Made by a program: the position numbers and the translations under genes
The notes under the pieces: model-generated
Database searches by the model: none
Seen by the model: the letters and a program-made list of their open reading frames with translations, nothing else
What the model was told of the DNA's origin: nothing
Part shown: piece after piece, positions 33,886 through 44,412 of the stretch
How positions within the stretch are numbered: position 1 is the first letter of the stretch
Layout: each line of letters starts with the position of its first letter
Assembly: GCF_018688495.1 (NCBI RefSeq)
Contig: NZ_CP061320.1
Coordinates: forward strand, 468,586 to 532,585
Direction of reading: 5' to 3'
DNA: 64,000 bases
Source of the DNA: Polynucleobacter sp. Adler-ghost
GTDB lineage: Bacteria > Pseudomonadota > Gammaproteobacteria > Burkholderiales > Burkholderiaceae

Positions 33886-35304
33886 TTGATAAATACTGTT
33901 CCTGAAATAAATTCCCCCACCGGCGCTACTGAGAGTAGCGCCACCCCAGCAACAATGACCTTTGCTGACTTTGGTTTAGATCCAAAGATTCAAAAAGCGG
34001 TATCCGAGCAGGGTTATAACACTCCAACTCCGATTCAAGCGCAATCGATTCCGCACGTTTTGGCGGGAAGTGATTTAATGGGCGCGGCTCAAACAGGTAC
34101 CGGTAAAACGGCTGCTTTTGTACTGCCCATTATTCAAAAGATTCTGCGTCATGCTAGTAGCAGTGCTTCGCCTGCTCGCCATCCGATCCGTGCTTTGGTG
34201 TTAACACCGACACGTGAGCTGGCTGTTCAGGTTGCTGAGAATGCAGCGAGTTACTCTAAGCATACCGATCTGCGTGCTGCCGTGGTTTACGGTGGCGTGG
34301 ATATGAAAGAGCAAGTGGCTACACTGCGTGGCGGTGTAGAGATTTTGATTGCTACCCCAGGGCGCTTGCTTGATCACATTGGTTCTAAAGTAGCGAACCT
34401 GTCTCAAGTAGAAATTCTGGTGCTAGACGAAGCCGATCGCATGCTCGATATGGGCTTTTTACCTGACTTGCAGCGCATCATTGATTTGATTCCGGCTCAG
34501 CGCCAAACACTATTGTTCTCCGCTACGTTTTCACCTGAGATTAAGAAATTAGCCCAAAGTTATTTGCGTACGCCAGTGACTGTTGAAGTGGCGCGCCAAA
34601 ATGCTGCGGCAGATACTGTTAAGCAAGTGGTGCATATGGTAGCTAGTGCTGATAAGCAACAGGCGATTGTGAAAGTGCTTGAAGCACGTACTCGTCAAGG
34701 CTTATCTCGCCAGTGCATTATCTTTACCAACAGCCGTTTAGGCTGTGCAAGGCTAGCTCGCTCATTAGAGCGTGATGGCATTAAAGCTGGCGCGATTCAT
34801 GGTGATAAGAGTCAGGGTGAGCGTACTCTTACTTTGGATGCATTTAAATCTGGAGCGATCGAAGCCTTGGTTGCAACCGATGTGGCTGCTCGTGGTCTGG
34901 ATATTCCATCTATGCCTTGTGTGATTAATCATGAGTTGCCGTTTAATGCGGAAGATTTTATTCACCGCATTGGCCGTACGGGACGCGCTGGAAGTAAAGG
35001 CGATGCCATTGCATTGGTCGATGCTAGTGAAAAACGTTTACTCGATGATATTGAAAAGTTGATGAAGCGCAAGTTGGACATTCAGCCATTACCTGAGGGC
35101 AGTTCACGCCCCGCATCCAGCAGGAATTCGTCGAGATCAGATGCGCCAGCAAAAATGTCAGATCCATTTTTCTACAAGCCTTATGAGCCCAGCGCTGTAG
35201 TTAAGCCAGCATCAGAGACTGTAAATCCTACAGAAAAAAAAGTGGGGATTACTCCCTCAAAACCAGCGCTTGGCGCTTTGCTGGGCGGCTTTAAGAAGAA
35301 GTAA
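33886..35304 (+). CDS. rhlE: DEAD-box RNA helicase RhlE
   Basis: 472 residues from a TTG start; an ATG at 33955 (MTFADFGLDP) just before the Q-motif is an attractive alternative. Motifs are AQTGTGKTAAF (I), PTRELAVQV (Ia), VLDEADRMLDMGF (II, DEAD), SATFSP (III) and HRIGRTGRAG (VI). The C-terminal tail is Ser/Pro-rich and ends ALLGGFKKK. Acts in ribosome assembly and RNA turnover. It overlaps the convergent gluQ gene by 14 bases. Confidence 0.9.
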   Translation: MINTVPEINSPTGATESSATPATMTFADFGLDPKIQKAVSEQGYNTPTPIQAQSIPHVLAGSDLMGAAQTGTGKTAAFVLPIIQKILRHASSSASPARHPIRALVLTPTRELAVQVAENAASYSKHTDLRAAVVYGGVDMKEQVATLRGGVEILIATPGRLLDHIGSKVANLSQVEILVLDEADRMLDMGFLPDLQRIIDLIPAQRQTLLFSATFSPEIKKLAQSYLRTPVTVEVARQNAAADTVKQVVHMVASADKQQAIVKVLEARTRQGLSRQCIIFTNSRLGCARLARSLERDGIKAGAIHGDKSQGERTLTLDAFKSGAIEALVATDVAARGLDIPSMPCVINHELPFNAEDFIHRIGRTGRAGSKGDAIALVDASEKRLLDDIEKLMKRKLDIQPLPEGSSRPASSRNSSRSDAPAKMSDPFFYKPYEPSAVVKPASETVNPTEKKVGITPSKPALGALLGGFKKK

Positions 35305-36244
35305 TTTTTCTATCCCAGGCTTGGGTGGCTGCCAAAAGCCACTGTGCAATCGTAGTTTCTTTTCCGTCTGGTAGATCTCTCAGTCCTAAATGCATTGCGG
35401 CTTTACGTAACTCTTGTAAAGCCTGCTGCGCATTCTCAGTATGAATGGCGCTTGCCAAAGTTTGCTTGCTGAGTTTTTCGCCATGTTCATCAAGCACCAA
35501 GGGTAGGTGCAGGTAGCTCGGAGTTTGATATCCCAAGACTCTTTGCAGATACATTTGTCGTGCTGTGTTGTTCAGTAAATCCGCCCCACGCACAATGTGT
35601 GTAATCTTTTGCTCAGCATCATCCACCACGACGGCCAGTTGATAGGTAAACACACTATCTCGGCGATGCAGTACAAAATCCCCCACTTCTCGATTGAGAT
35701 TTTGCGTTTGTTTACCAAGGACCAGATCTTCAAAATGCATGGTGATCCCTGGTGGCAGAGCAAGTCGCCAAGCCACTTGTGCTGATGATCTTTCTACCTC
35801 ATCGTAGGTGCCAATTTGATGTGGGCGACAGGTTCCCGGGTAGACCATCTCTTGATTGCGGGGAGTCATTACGCCACGAGCTTCTAGGACGTTTGCAATA
35901 TCTTGTCTAGAACAGGTGCAGGGATAGATGATTTGGAGCTGATTTAAGCGCTCTAGAGCCTTTTTATAGCGCTCTTGATGTTTAGATTGCCAAGTTGGCT
36001 CCTCGTCCCAATTAAGGCCGCAAGCAAGCAATTGGCGCAGGATTTCTTGATCTGCCCCAGAAATACAGCGGGGAGTATCCAAATCCTCAATTCTGAGTAG
36101 CCATTTCCCGTGATTTCTACGGGCATCTAACCAGCTTCCCAGGGCGGCAACTAGGGATCCCGCATGAAGCGAGCCAGTGGGCGAGGGGGCAAATCGCCCG
36201 CGATAGCCGTCGGCTGGGGGTGAGGGGTTTTTGAAGTTCGGCAC
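35291..36244 (-). CDS. gluQ: Glutamyl-Q tRNA(Asp) synthetase
   Basis: 317 residues. A truncated GluRS-like catalytic domain with HIGH-type motif SPTGSLHAGSL, zinc-binding cysteines (CTC...CRP) and a KLSKQ motif. It lacks the anticodon-binding domain. It attaches glutamate to queuosine in tRNA-Asp; queG is in the same window. The GTG start at 36244 leads directly to the RFAPSPTG motif. Confidence 0.93.
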   Translation of the reverse strand: MPNFKNPSPPADGYRGRFAPSPTGSLHAGSLVAALGSWLDARRNHGKWLLRIEDLDTPRCISGADQEILRQLLACGLNWDEEPTWQSKHQERYKKALERLNQLQIIYPCTCSRQDIANVLEARGVMTPRNQEMVYPGTCRPHQIGTYDEVERSSAQVAWRLALPPGITMHFEDLVLGKQTQNLNREVGDFVLHRRDSVFTYQLAVVVDDAEQKITHIVRGADLLNNTARQMYLQRVLGYQTPSYLHLPLVLDEHGEKLSKQTLASAIHTENAQQALQELRKAAMHLGLRDLPDGKETTIAQWLLAATQAWDRKITSS

Positions 36245-36259
36245 AGCTAAAATGATCTC

Positions 36260-39200
36260 ATGGCTTCACCCCGTTTTGTTCATCTGCGCGTCCATTCCGA
36301 GTTTTCGATTACGGATGGCGTCGTTCGCATTGACGATGCGGTAGCTGCTGCCGAAAAAGATGGTATGGGCGCCTTAGCCCTCACCGACTTAAGTAATTTA
36401 TTTGGCTTGGTCCGTTTTTATAGTGCTGCACGCTCTAGCGGCATCAAGCCAATTGCAGGCGCAGATGTTTGGGTTAGCAATCCTCAAGACCCAGATCAAC
36501 CTCATCGTTTATTACTCCTCGTTCAAAATCACTCCGGCTACCTCAATTTATGCCAGCTCTTAAGTAAGGCGTCCCTTGAGAATCAATCCCGAGGTCGAGC
36601 TGAGGTCGATCTCAAATGGTTTAGCGAACCAGCCTCAAAGGCTGAAGATAAAGCTGCAAAAAGAACACTGTCTTATGGATTAATTGCCCTTTCAGGTGGA
36701 CGCTGGGGTGATGTTGGTGCTGCGCTTCTAGCTGGTCAAGAAGATTTAGCTAAAGATGCTGCCAAGCGTTGGGCAAGCTTATTCCCAAATGCTTTTTATA
36801 TTGAAGTGCAGCGCGGTGGTCATCCTCAGGATGAGCAGCACCTACAGTTGGCTTGTCACCTTGCGAGTGAAATGGATTTACCAATTGTTGCCACACATCC
36901 TGTGCAGTTTATGCAGCGTAGTGATTTCACAGCCCATGAGGCTCGAGTCTGTATTGCTGAAGGTGAACTTTTAGGTAATCCTCGTCGCACCAAGAAATTT
37001 AATGAAGAGCAATATTTTTTATCTCAAGAGGAGATGGAAAAGCGCTTTGCAGATTTGCCAGTCGCACTTACAAACTCAGTGGAGATTGCCAAGCGTTGTA
37101 ATCTCTCTTTGACCTTAGGTCAGCCGCGCTTGCCGGATTTCCCAACGCCACCAGGTATTACGCTCGACGATTATTTATTACAGCAATCCGAGATTGGTTT
37201 GAAGCGCCATATGGAGCGCAATTTTCCTGATCCAGAAGAGCGCGCCAAAGAAGAGGCTCGCTATCATGAGCGCCTCGTCTTTGAAGTGAAGACGATTGCT
37301 CAAATGGGTTTCCCAGGTTATTTCCTGATTGTTGCGGACTTTATTAATTGGGCGAAAAATAATGGCGTACCTGTAGGTCCGGGCCGTGGATCTGGTGCTG
37401 GCTCTTTAGTTGCTTATTCACTGGGTATTACCGATCTTGACCCACTGCGTTACAACCTCCTCTTTGAGCGTTTCTTAAATCCTGAGCGGGTATCGATGCC
37501 CGACTTCGATATTGACTTTTGCCAGCATGGGCGAGATCGCGTTATTCAGTACGTAAAAGATAAATACGGAAAAGATGCGGTTAGTCAAATTGCGACCTTT
37601 GGAACGATGGCTGCACGTGCTGCGATTCGTGACGTAGGCCGCGTGCTTGAACAAGGCTATAACTTCGTTGACGGTATCGCAAAATTGATTCCGAATAAGC
37701 CAGGTCAGTACATGACTATTGAAATGGCTAAGAAGGAAGAGAAGCAATTAGGCGAGCGTGAAAAGAATGAAGATGAAGTGCGTCAACTGTTGTCTCTCGC
37801 ACAGCAGTTAGAGGGTATGACCCGTAACGTGGGTATGCATGCGGGTGGTGTATTAATTGCGCCTGGCCGCTTAACTGATTTTTGCCCGCTGTATACGCAA
37901 GAAGCGAAAGACTCTAAAGACCAAGAGAGTGGTTCCGTCATTAGTCAGTTTGATAAAGATGACGTAGAGGCGATCGGTTTAGTGAAGTTCGACTTCCTGG
38001 GTTTAACCACCTTAACGATTTTGGCGGCTGCTGAGAAATGGATTAAGACGCTACACGCCGACCGTAAAGATTGGAATATCGGTGAAATTTTGCTCGATGA
38101 TCAAAAGGCTTTTGAAGTTTTAAAGAATGCCAATACAGTCGCCGTCTTCCAGCTAGAAAGTCGCGGCATGCAAGGCATGCTTCGCGAAGCTAAGCCTGAC
38201 CGCTTCGAAGATATTATTGCGCTCGTTGCCCTCTACCGTCCTGGCCCAATGGATTTGATCCCGGACTTTATTGAACGTAAGCACGGGCGGCAAAAAGTAG
38301 AGTATCCAGATCCTCGGATTGAGCCCGTTCTGCAAGAAACCTACGGCATCATGGTCTACCAAGAGCAGGTGATGCAGATGGCGCAGATGATTGGCGGCTA
38401 CTCACTGGGTGGTGCAGACATGTTGCGTCGAGCAATGGGCAAGAAGAAGCCTGAAGAGATGGCACAGCATCGTAAGATTTTTAGTGACGGTGCAAAAGCA
38501 GGCGGTATTACTGAAGGTAAGGCTAACGAGATTTATGACTTGATGGAGCGTTTTGCAGGCTATGGATTTAATAAATCCCATGCTGCTGCTTATGCGCTCT
38601 TGGCATATCAAACTGCTTGGCTAAAGGCCTATTACCCGGCTGAATTTATGGCAGCCAACTTATCGCTCGCAATGGATGACACCGATAAGGTGAAGATTCT
38701 GTATGACGATTGTTTGGCAAATAATATTCGCGTGTTCTCACCTGATATCAATACTGGCGTTTATGTATTCACACCATTGCGTGCACCAGATGCTGCACCG
38801 GATTCCCCCATTAGTCATATTCGTTATGGTTTGGGTGCCGTGAGGGGAACAGGTGAAGCGGCCATTGAGGTGATAGTGAAGGCGCGTGAGTCTGGCGGCC
38901 CATTTAAGGACCTGTTTGATTTCTGCGCACGCGTTGATCGGAGGCAGGTGAACCGTCGAGCGATTGAGGCTTTGATGCGTGCTGGTGCTTTTGATAGCTT
39001 GTATAAGGACTCTATTCCTGCGGGTGGCAATCCTTACGATATTCGATCCACTCTCTTGGCTTCTCTTGCGCGCGCTATTGAGGCTGCCGAGCAAGCTGAA
39101 GCTTCAATTAATCAAGTGAGTTTGTTTGAGGTGGCAGGGGAAGATGATCGTCATTTGCCAGAGCTAGTCCGCGAATTACCGTGGTCTGAAAAGAAACGTC

Positions 39201-39886
39201 TCCAAGATGAGAAAAGCGCCCTTGGATTGTGTTTGACCGGCCATATGTTTGATGCCTATCGCGACGAGACGGCGCATTTCATTCGCCAGCCATTAGCCAA
39301 GGTGGCTGAGGGTAAAGATCAGTTGATTGCCGGCATTATTACCTCTGCTCGGATGTTGACTGGTCAGCGTGGCCGCATGATGATTGCAACCATTGATGAT
39401 GGCACTGCTGCGATTGAAGTGACGCTCTATAGCGAAGTCTATGAACCAAACCGTTCTTGGCTCAAAGAAGATGAGTTGCTAGTGGCCAAGGTCAATATCA
39501 CTCCCGATAAGTTTTCTGGCGGGGTACGAATTGTTTCTGAGGCAGTGATGGATATTACGGGAGCCCGTATGCGTTTTGCGCGTAACCTTCATCTGTCCAT
39601 CGATTCGGCCATAGATCTCAAATCCTTACGCAGCCAAATTGGACCTTTCTTGATGAGCAATCGTGTGCGAGATCCAAAGTTAGGGCCTTCAGCAGTCTCT
39701 ATGCCAAGCGCTAGTGAAGGTATGAAAGGTTTAATGCTGACTGCTGCAGTTACCACTAGTGGTGGAGCCTGCTTGATGCAGTTCCCGGAAGAGTTGCGGA
39801 TTTATCCAGATGATGCTTGCTTACATAGTTTGAATCAAATTTTGGCAGCTAAGCAATCTAATGTGGTTCAGGTTCAGTACCACTAA
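36260..39886 (+). CDS. dnaE: DNA polymerase III alpha subunit
   Basis: 1208 residues. N-terminal PHP domain (FVHLRVHSEFSITDG, ALALTDLSNLFG), polymerase palm with GPGRGSGAGSLVAY and catalytic PDFDIDFC, then FNKSHAAAYALLAYQTAW, a helix-hairpin-helix/ tau-binding part, an OB domain (GIITSARMLTGQRGRMM) and a short C-terminal domain. It is the replicative polymerase. Divergent from gluQ with 15 bases between starts. Full length compared with the family. Confidence 0.97.
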   Translation: MASPRFVHLRVHSEFSITDGVVRIDDAVAAAEKDGMGALALTDLSNLFGLVRFYSAARSSGIKPIAGADVWVSNPQDPDQPHRLLLLVQNHSGYLNLCQLLSKASLENQSRGRAEVDLKWFSEPASKAEDKAAKRTLSYGLIALSGGRWGDVGAALLAGQEDLAKDAAKRWASLFPNAFYIEVQRGGHPQDEQHLQLACHLASEMDLPIVATHPVQFMQRSDFTAHEARVCIAEGELLGNPRRTKKFNEEQYFLSQEEMEKRFADLPVALTNSVEIAKRCNLSLTLGQPRLPDFPTPPGITLDDYLLQQSEIGLKRHMERNFPDPEERAKEEARYHERLVFEVKTIAQMGFPGYFLIVADFINWAKNNGVPVGPGRGSGAGSLVAYSLGITDLDPLRYNLLFERFLNPERVSMPDFDIDFCQHGRDRVIQYVKDKYGKDAVSQIATFGTMAARAAIRDVGRVLEQGYNFVDGIAKLIPNKPGQYMTIEMAKKEEKQLGEREKNEDEVRQLLSLAQQLEGMTRNVGMHAGGVLIAPGRLTDFCPLYTQEAKDSKDQESGSVISQFDKDDVEAIGLVKFDFLGLTTLTILAAAEKWIKTLHADRKDWNIGEILLDDQKAFEVLKNANTVAVFQLESRGMQGMLREAKPDRFEDIIALVALYRPGPMDLIPDFIERKHGRQKVEYPDPRIEPVLQETYGIMVYQEQVMQMAQMIGGYSLGGADMLRRAMGKKKPEEMAQHRKIFSDGAKAGGITEGKANEIYDLMERFAGYGFNKSHAAAYALLAYQTAWLKAYYPAEFMAANLSLAMDDTDKVKILYDDCLANNIRVFSPDINTGVYVFTPLRAPDAAPDSPISHIRYGLGAVRGTGEAAIEVIVKARESGGPFKDLFDFCARVDRRQVNRRAIEALMRAGAFDSLYKDSIPAGGNPYDIRSTLLASLARAIEAAEQAEASINQVSLFEVAGEDDRHLPELVRELPWSEKKRLQDEKSALGLCLTGHMFDAYRDETAHFIRQPLAKVAEGKDQLIAGIITSARMLTGQRGRMMIATIDDGTAAIEVTLYSEVYEPNRSWLKEDELLVAKVNITPDKFSGGVRIVSEAVMDITGARMRFARNLHLSIDSAIDLKSLRSQIGPFLMSNRVRDPKLGPSAVSMPSASEGMKGLMLTAAVTTSGGACLMQFPEELRIYPDDACLHSLNQILAAKQSNVVQVQYH

Positions 39887-39897
39887 ACACGCATTTT

Positions 39898-41073
39898 TTA
39901 TTTCTTTGTCGCGCTTTGCAATGCTTCGATTACTTGGTTGGGGTCTAGCTGGTCCAAGCATTCGCTATTGCTACTTGCACGATCCTCACAGCCTGCTTTT
40001 CGGCAGGGAACGCATTCACCGGGCCCTTGTAGGATTGTGACATTACCAACCGTCTGCGTGCGAGATCTTAATTCATAGGGTTGTTCGCCAACAAAACCAT
40101 TGGGCCAAGGCCCAAAGTTAGTGGGTGGTGTTGGACCAAATAGAGCAATGGTGGGTGTATTGCATGCTGCTGCTAAGTGCGTGATGGAGGTGTCTACCCC
40201 AACATAAGCTATCGCTCCACGAATTAGTGTTCCCGCCCGTGGGATAGTGAGTTGGCCCGCAGTATCTACAACCTGTTTACGGGTTTCCTCATCGAGCAAT
40301 GAAAGAATATCTTGATTGAGTTGTAGATCTTGCTTAGCCGGGGATGCGCTCAGTACCACTTGCCAACCTTGCTTTGTGACCCATGTGAGCAATATTTGCC
40401 AATACGCAAGTGGCCAACGCTTATATGCGGTTAAAGGCCCAGGGTGAACTACTACATAAGGTGAGTGCAGTTGGCTGGCAATACTGGGTGTGACTGGGTC
40501 ACCGGCCGGTGCACTTACTGAAATAGGTTTATTGAATAAGTCTAGCGGTTTTCGATAGAAGATCTCGAGCAGACGAAGCTTTTCGGTGATGACGTGTTGT
40601 GCAAAATAATCTACGTCAACAGTATGTAAGCTAATCGCCTTCTTCCAGGCATTTTGCTTATCAGTCTTACTTCTCTTCGCTTTATCTTGTTCCGTGTGAC
40701 CTTGGGGGTGGCCGCCCAATACGCCCACACGGTGATGCGCCGCTACTAGGCCATAGCAATAGGCGCGATCACTGGGTTGTGTAACCACTGCCAAGTCATA
40801 ACGTTGAAAGAGTCTGAAAAATAAAGTGAGGTATTCCCAAAACTTGGGACGATCTGAGGTTTCAATAATCTGGGCAATATCGGGATTGCCTTTGAGCATC
40901 TCGAGCTTACCGCGGTAGCCTAGAAAGTGAAACTCCGCATCTGGCCACAAGTCACGTGCTTGTGAAATTAGTGGCGTAGTGACAAGGACGTCTCCAATTT
41001 GGCGAGTCGCAATAAATAAAACTTTTTTAGGTTTTAGTGCTGAGAATGCAGTCATGGGGCTAATGTAACTCAA
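39898..41073 (-). CDS. Glycosyltransferase family 9 (heptosyltransferase-like)
   Basis: 391 residues. GT9 features: TRQIGDVLVTTPLISQARDLWP at the N-terminus, VVHPGPLTAYKRWPLAYW, and AYVGVDTSITHLAAACNTPTIALFGPT near the C-terminus. Such enzymes add heptose or related sugars to the inner core of lipopolysaccharide in the cytoplasm. It is followed by two GT2 genes in the same direction and lies next to msbA, forming an LPS assembly cluster. A C-terminal set of Cys (CVPCRKAGC) is a feature of some family members. Confidence 0.85.
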   Translation of the reverse strand: MSYISPMTAFSALKPKKVLFIATRQIGDVLVTTPLISQARDLWPDAEFHFLGYRGKLEMLKGNPDIAQIIETSDRPKFWEYLTLFFRLFQRYDLAVVTQPSDRAYCYGLVAAHHRVGVLGGHPQGHTEQDKAKRSKTDKQNAWKKAISLHTVDVDYFAQHVITEKLRLLEIFYRKPLDLFNKPISVSAPAGDPVTPSIASQLHSPYVVVHPGPLTAYKRWPLAYWQILLTWVTKQGWQVVLSASPAKQDLQLNQDILSLLDEETRKQVVDTAGQLTIPRAGTLIRGAIAYVGVDTSITHLAAACNTPTIALFGPTPPTNFGPWPNGFVGEQPYELRSRTQTVGNVTILQGPGECVPCRKAGCEDRASSNSECLDQLDPNQVIEALQSATKK

Positions 41074-41075
41074 TC

Positions 41076-41855
41076 TTACCGAGCTTTAGCCAGAATTTTT
41101 TCACGGACGCGACGTGCATTTTCGGCAGCATTGGATTGATCGTTGATGCGGTGGTAAAGGTGTAAGACTTCAGTTGCCCAAGATCCAGATTTACGAATCA
41201 AACCTTTGCTTTGAAGTCTGAAAACAAAATCAGCATCCTCGTGTCCCCAGCCTGTCATAGTTTCATCAAAGCCGCCAATAGCTAAGGCATCAGTCTTCCA
41301 GCAGGCCATATTGCAACCTTTAATACGGCGCCAGACAAATTTTTTATATTTGCGCCAGGCGCCATCACCTAACTTAATTTTGAGGGGCCAATACTTATTG
41401 ATGCCGCCGGATAGTCGAGAGCTTAATAAGTTACCGGTGAATTTCTTAAAATCCCAATTTGCCCATAAAAGTAATTGCTTGCTGAGCTCGTCATTCAGCA
41501 AGACACGACTTCCTGTCACTAGATGGTTCGCCTGAGACAGTGCGCGATGTTGTGAAATAAAGTCCGACTGAACGATACAATCACCATCGAGAAATACGAG
41601 ATATTCACCATGCGCTGCTTGAATGGCTTGATTGAGAATGCGGGTCTTACGAAATCCTTGATCTTCTTGCCATAGATGAGTGATTTTTACTGGGAAATTT
41701 TTCTGAATTGCCTCTATGAGATCTTTGGTAGTTGTGGTGGACCCATCATCGGCAATGATGATTTCAAAATCTAAATCTGTTTGAGTGCTAAGTGACTCAA
41801 GACAGATTTTGAGGGCTTGCGGCCAGTTATAGGTCGCCAGAAGTACGGAGATCAT
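41076..41855 (-). CDS. Glycosyltransferase family 2, LPS/surface sugar
   Basis: 259 residues. GT-A fold with ISVLLATYNWPQALKICLESL, DFEIIIADDGSTTTT, the DxD-type motif FLDGDCIV and GWGHEDADFVFRL, which fits a galactosyltransferase-like C-terminal region. The start overlaps the stop of the upstream GT2 gene by four bases. Acceptor unknown. Confidence 0.82.
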   Translation of the reverse strand: MISVLLATYNWPQALKICLESLSTQTDLDFEIIIADDGSTTTTKDLIEAIQKNFPVKITHLWQEDQGFRKTRILNQAIQAAHGEYLVFLDGDCIVQSDFISQHRALSQANHLVTGSRVLLNDELSKQLLLWANWDFKKFTGNLLSSRLSGGINKYWPLKIKLGDGAWRKYKKFVWRRIKGCNMACWKTDALAIGGFDETMTGWGHEDADFVFRLQSKGLIRKSGSWATEVLHLYHRINDQSNAAENARRVREKILAKAR

Positions 41856-42631
41856 TTACTGAGAGAATGATTGGAGCTTGCTTCTTGGTGTAATTGCCAC
41901 AACTTCATATAGCGATAGTAGGTTCCTTGCCCGTTCGAGATGGCTAATGCAAAACCCTGAGGACCATCTAAAAAACCAAGACGGATAAAGTAGGTACGAG
42001 TAAAAGCCCAAAAACCATGAAGTACGGCAGTTAATGGACTACTCTTTTTGCCTTTAGAAAATGCCTGTTCTGCTGAAGCTGTTGAATAGCGATCTAACTT
42101 CTGAAGTACTTGTGAGTAGTTCATGAAGCTAAAATGCAGCATCGGATTCTCTAATTTTGCTACTTGCCCGCTAGGAATTAGTCGTTCATGAACCAGATCA
42201 TCCGAGAAGCGGGCGGTGCCGCGCTTAAATAATCGATCCACATAATCTGGACTCCAGCCAGAATGCCGAATAAAACGACCGCAATACCAAGATAGGCGTG
42301 GAATTGCAAAGCAGTCAACATGAGCTGAATGATTAATAGCGGTCAGAATCTCACTTCTGAGGGCGGGAGTTAGTCGCTCATCTGCATCTAAGGAGAGCAC
42401 CCACTCGCCAGTTGCCAGGTCTAAGGCACGATTCTTTTGAGGCCCAAATCCAGGCCAATCCGCCGGTTGGCTAATGACGGCCTCATAGTTTTTAGCAATC
42501 TCTAGGGTTCTATCGGTGCTATTGGTATCCACCACCACAATTTGCTGGGCAATCCCTTCCAGGGAGGCCAAACAATCGGCCAAATTGGCCTCTTCATTGC
42601 GAGTAATGAGTATGACGGATAAGGTGGGCAT
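41852..42631 (-). CDS. Glycosyltransferase family 2, WaaE/KdtX-like
   Basis: 259 residues. TLSVILITRNEEANLADCLASLEGI, VVVDTNSTDRTLEIA, LSLDADERLTP (DxD) and a C-terminal helical part typical of the WaaE/KdtX beta-1,4-glucosyltransferases of the LPS core. First gene of the three-gene glycosyltransferase run, divergent from msbA. Confidence 0.82.
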   Translation of the reverse strand: MPTLSVILITRNEEANLADCLASLEGIAQQIVVVDTNSTDRTLEIAKNYEAVISQPADWPGFGPQKNRALDLATGEWVLSLDADERLTPALRSEILTAINHSAHVDCFAIPRLSWYCGRFIRHSGWSPDYVDRLFKRGTARFSDDLVHERLIPSGQVAKLENPMLHFSFMNYSQVLQKLDRYSTASAEQAFSKGKKSSPLTAVLHGFWAFTRTYFIRLGFLDGPQGFALAISNGQGTYYRYMKLWQLHQEASSNHSLSK

Positions 42632-42641
42632 AATTCATTAT

Positions 42642-44405
42642 ATGAATGCTCAAGACCGTACCGCCCTAAATCGCTTAATTCAGTACCTTAAGCCCCATAT
42701 TGGCTTAATTATTGGCTCTATATTGGCCATGGCACTGGTTGCTGGCGCAGAAACCTCTATTCCGGCCCTCATGAAGCCTTTGCTCGATCGTGGCTTCACT
42801 GGTCAGATGGATCAAAAACTCTGGCTGGTGCCAGTTTTCCTGGTCGGCCTAGCTTTTGTTCGAGGGATGGCACAATTTTTGTCTAGTTATCTACTTAATC
42901 GCGTTATCAATGCCGTTTTGCTGAAGATGCGTATGCAAATGTTTAAGGCATTACTGCATTCAAGTACTACGTTCTTCCAAAAGAACTCTGCATCCAGCTT
43001 AATTAACGCGGTAGTTTTTGAGGTGAATAATGCCCTCTCCATTATGGGTGGTATGTTGATTAGTTTAGTACGTGACTCTCTCACCGTAATTGGATTGATT
43101 GGCTACTTGATTTACCTAAATTGGCAACTGACATTAGTAGTGCTGATGATTTTCCCAATTATTGCCTTCATCATTGGAAAGATTAATAAACGCTTACGTT
43201 CACTGAATCGTGAGCAGCAAACAATGACCAGTGAGCTCGCTTACATTGTTGAAGAGTCAGCCGCTGGGTACAAGATCGTGAAGGTGCATGGTGCTGAAGA
43301 GTACGAGATGGGTCGCTTTATGGAAAAGGCTGATCGTCTTCGCCGATTTGCCTTGAAATCAGCGGTTGCTGGCGGCTTGAATCAGCCAATTACCCAGCTC
43401 ATCGCTTCTATGGCGCTATCGATCGTCTTGGTCATCGCCTTGATGCAGTCAGCTACCGAGGGAACTACGGTTGGTGGCTTTGCCTCTTTTATTACTGCTA
43501 TGTTGTTGGTGATATCGCCGATTAAACATCTCGCTGATATTAATCAGCCATTGCAGCGCGGCTTAACTGCTGCGGAAATGATCTTTTCCCTCATGGATCA
43601 ACCCTTTGAAGAAGATGAATCCCGTAAGGAGAGTATGAAGCCTCTAGGTAAAGCTAAGGGTGGAATTCGGTTTGAAGATGTCGGCTTTTCTTACCAGCAA
43701 GAAGCTGGACGAAAAGATGCTCTCACTGGTGTGAGTTTGAATATTAAGCCTGGTGAAGTGGTTGCCTTTGTTGGTCCGTCTGGTGGCGGTAAATCAACAC
43801 TAGTCAATTTATTACCGCGTTTCTTTAAGCCGACCAGTGGGCAAATTTTCTTGGACGATATTCCCCTAGAGGATATTGTGCTGGCTGATGTGCGTAAGCA
43901 AATTGCTTTTGTGAGTCAAGATGTGATTTTATTCAATGACAGTATTGCGGCAAACGTAGCCTACGGCGCTACGGGCACGGAGGGCATTGATCGAGGACGT
44001 GTCATAGAGGCTCTTGAGGCGGCAAACTTATCTGCACTCATGAAAGAAATGCCCGAAGGAATTGATACTCAAATTGGTGACAACGGTAATCGTCTATCAG
44101 GCGGTCAACGTCAGCGTTTAGCTATCGCAAGAGCCATCTATAAAGATGCGCCTATTCTGATTTTAGATGAAGCAACCTCAGCACTCGATTCTGAATCAGA
44201 GCGTCAAGTTCAAGATGCTTTAGAGCGGTTAATGGCCGGCAGAACCACTTTGGTGATCGCGCATCGCTTATCAACTATTGAGCATGCCGATCGGATTGTG
44301 GTGCTAGAGCACGGTCATGTGATTGAGAACGGCTCACATGAAGAGTTGATTGCTAAGGATGGCTTATACGCTAACTTGCATCGCATTCAATTTTCAAATG
44401 CTTAA
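42642..44405 (+). CDS. msbA: Lipid A export ABC transporter MsbA
   Basis: 587 residues from ATG 42642; longer starts would overlap the divergent glycosyltransferase gene and add non-conserved sequence. Six-helix ABC exporter domain, then Walker A GPSGGGKST, signature LSGGQRQRLAIARA, Walker B ILILDEATSALD and switch His in IAHRLST. It flips lipid A-core across the inner membrane. Next to LPS glycosyltransferases. Confidence 0.93.
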   Translation: MNAQDRTALNRLIQYLKPHIGLIIGSILAMALVAGAETSIPALMKPLLDRGFTGQMDQKLWLVPVFLVGLAFVRGMAQFLSSYLLNRVINAVLLKMRMQMFKALLHSSTTFFQKNSASSLINAVVFEVNNALSIMGGMLISLVRDSLTVIGLIGYLIYLNWQLTLVVLMIFPIIAFIIGKINKRLRSLNREQQTMTSELAYIVEESAAGYKIVKVHGAEEYEMGRFMEKADRLRRFALKSAVAGGLNQPITQLIASMALSIVLVIALMQSATEGTTVGGFASFITAMLLVISPIKHLADINQPLQRGLTAAEMIFSLMDQPFEEDESRKESMKPLGKAKGGIRFEDVGFSYQQEAGRKDALTGVSLNIKPGEVVAFVGPSGGGKSTLVNLLPRFFKPTSGQIFLDDIPLEDIVLADVRKQIAFVSQDVILFNDSIAANVAYGATGTEGIDRGRVIEALEAANLSALMKEMPEGIDTQIGDNGNRLSGGQRQRLAIARAIYKDAPILILDEATSALDSESERQVQDALERLMAGRTTLVIAHRLSTIEHADRIVVLEHGHVIENGSHEELIAKDGLYANLHRIQFSNA

Positions 44406-44412
44406 TCAATGA

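Noticed and set aside
42516..42641. 42-residue N-terminal extension of MsbA
   Set aside because: It is antisense to the WaaE-like gene and non-hydrophobic; MsbA starts at the ATG at 42642.
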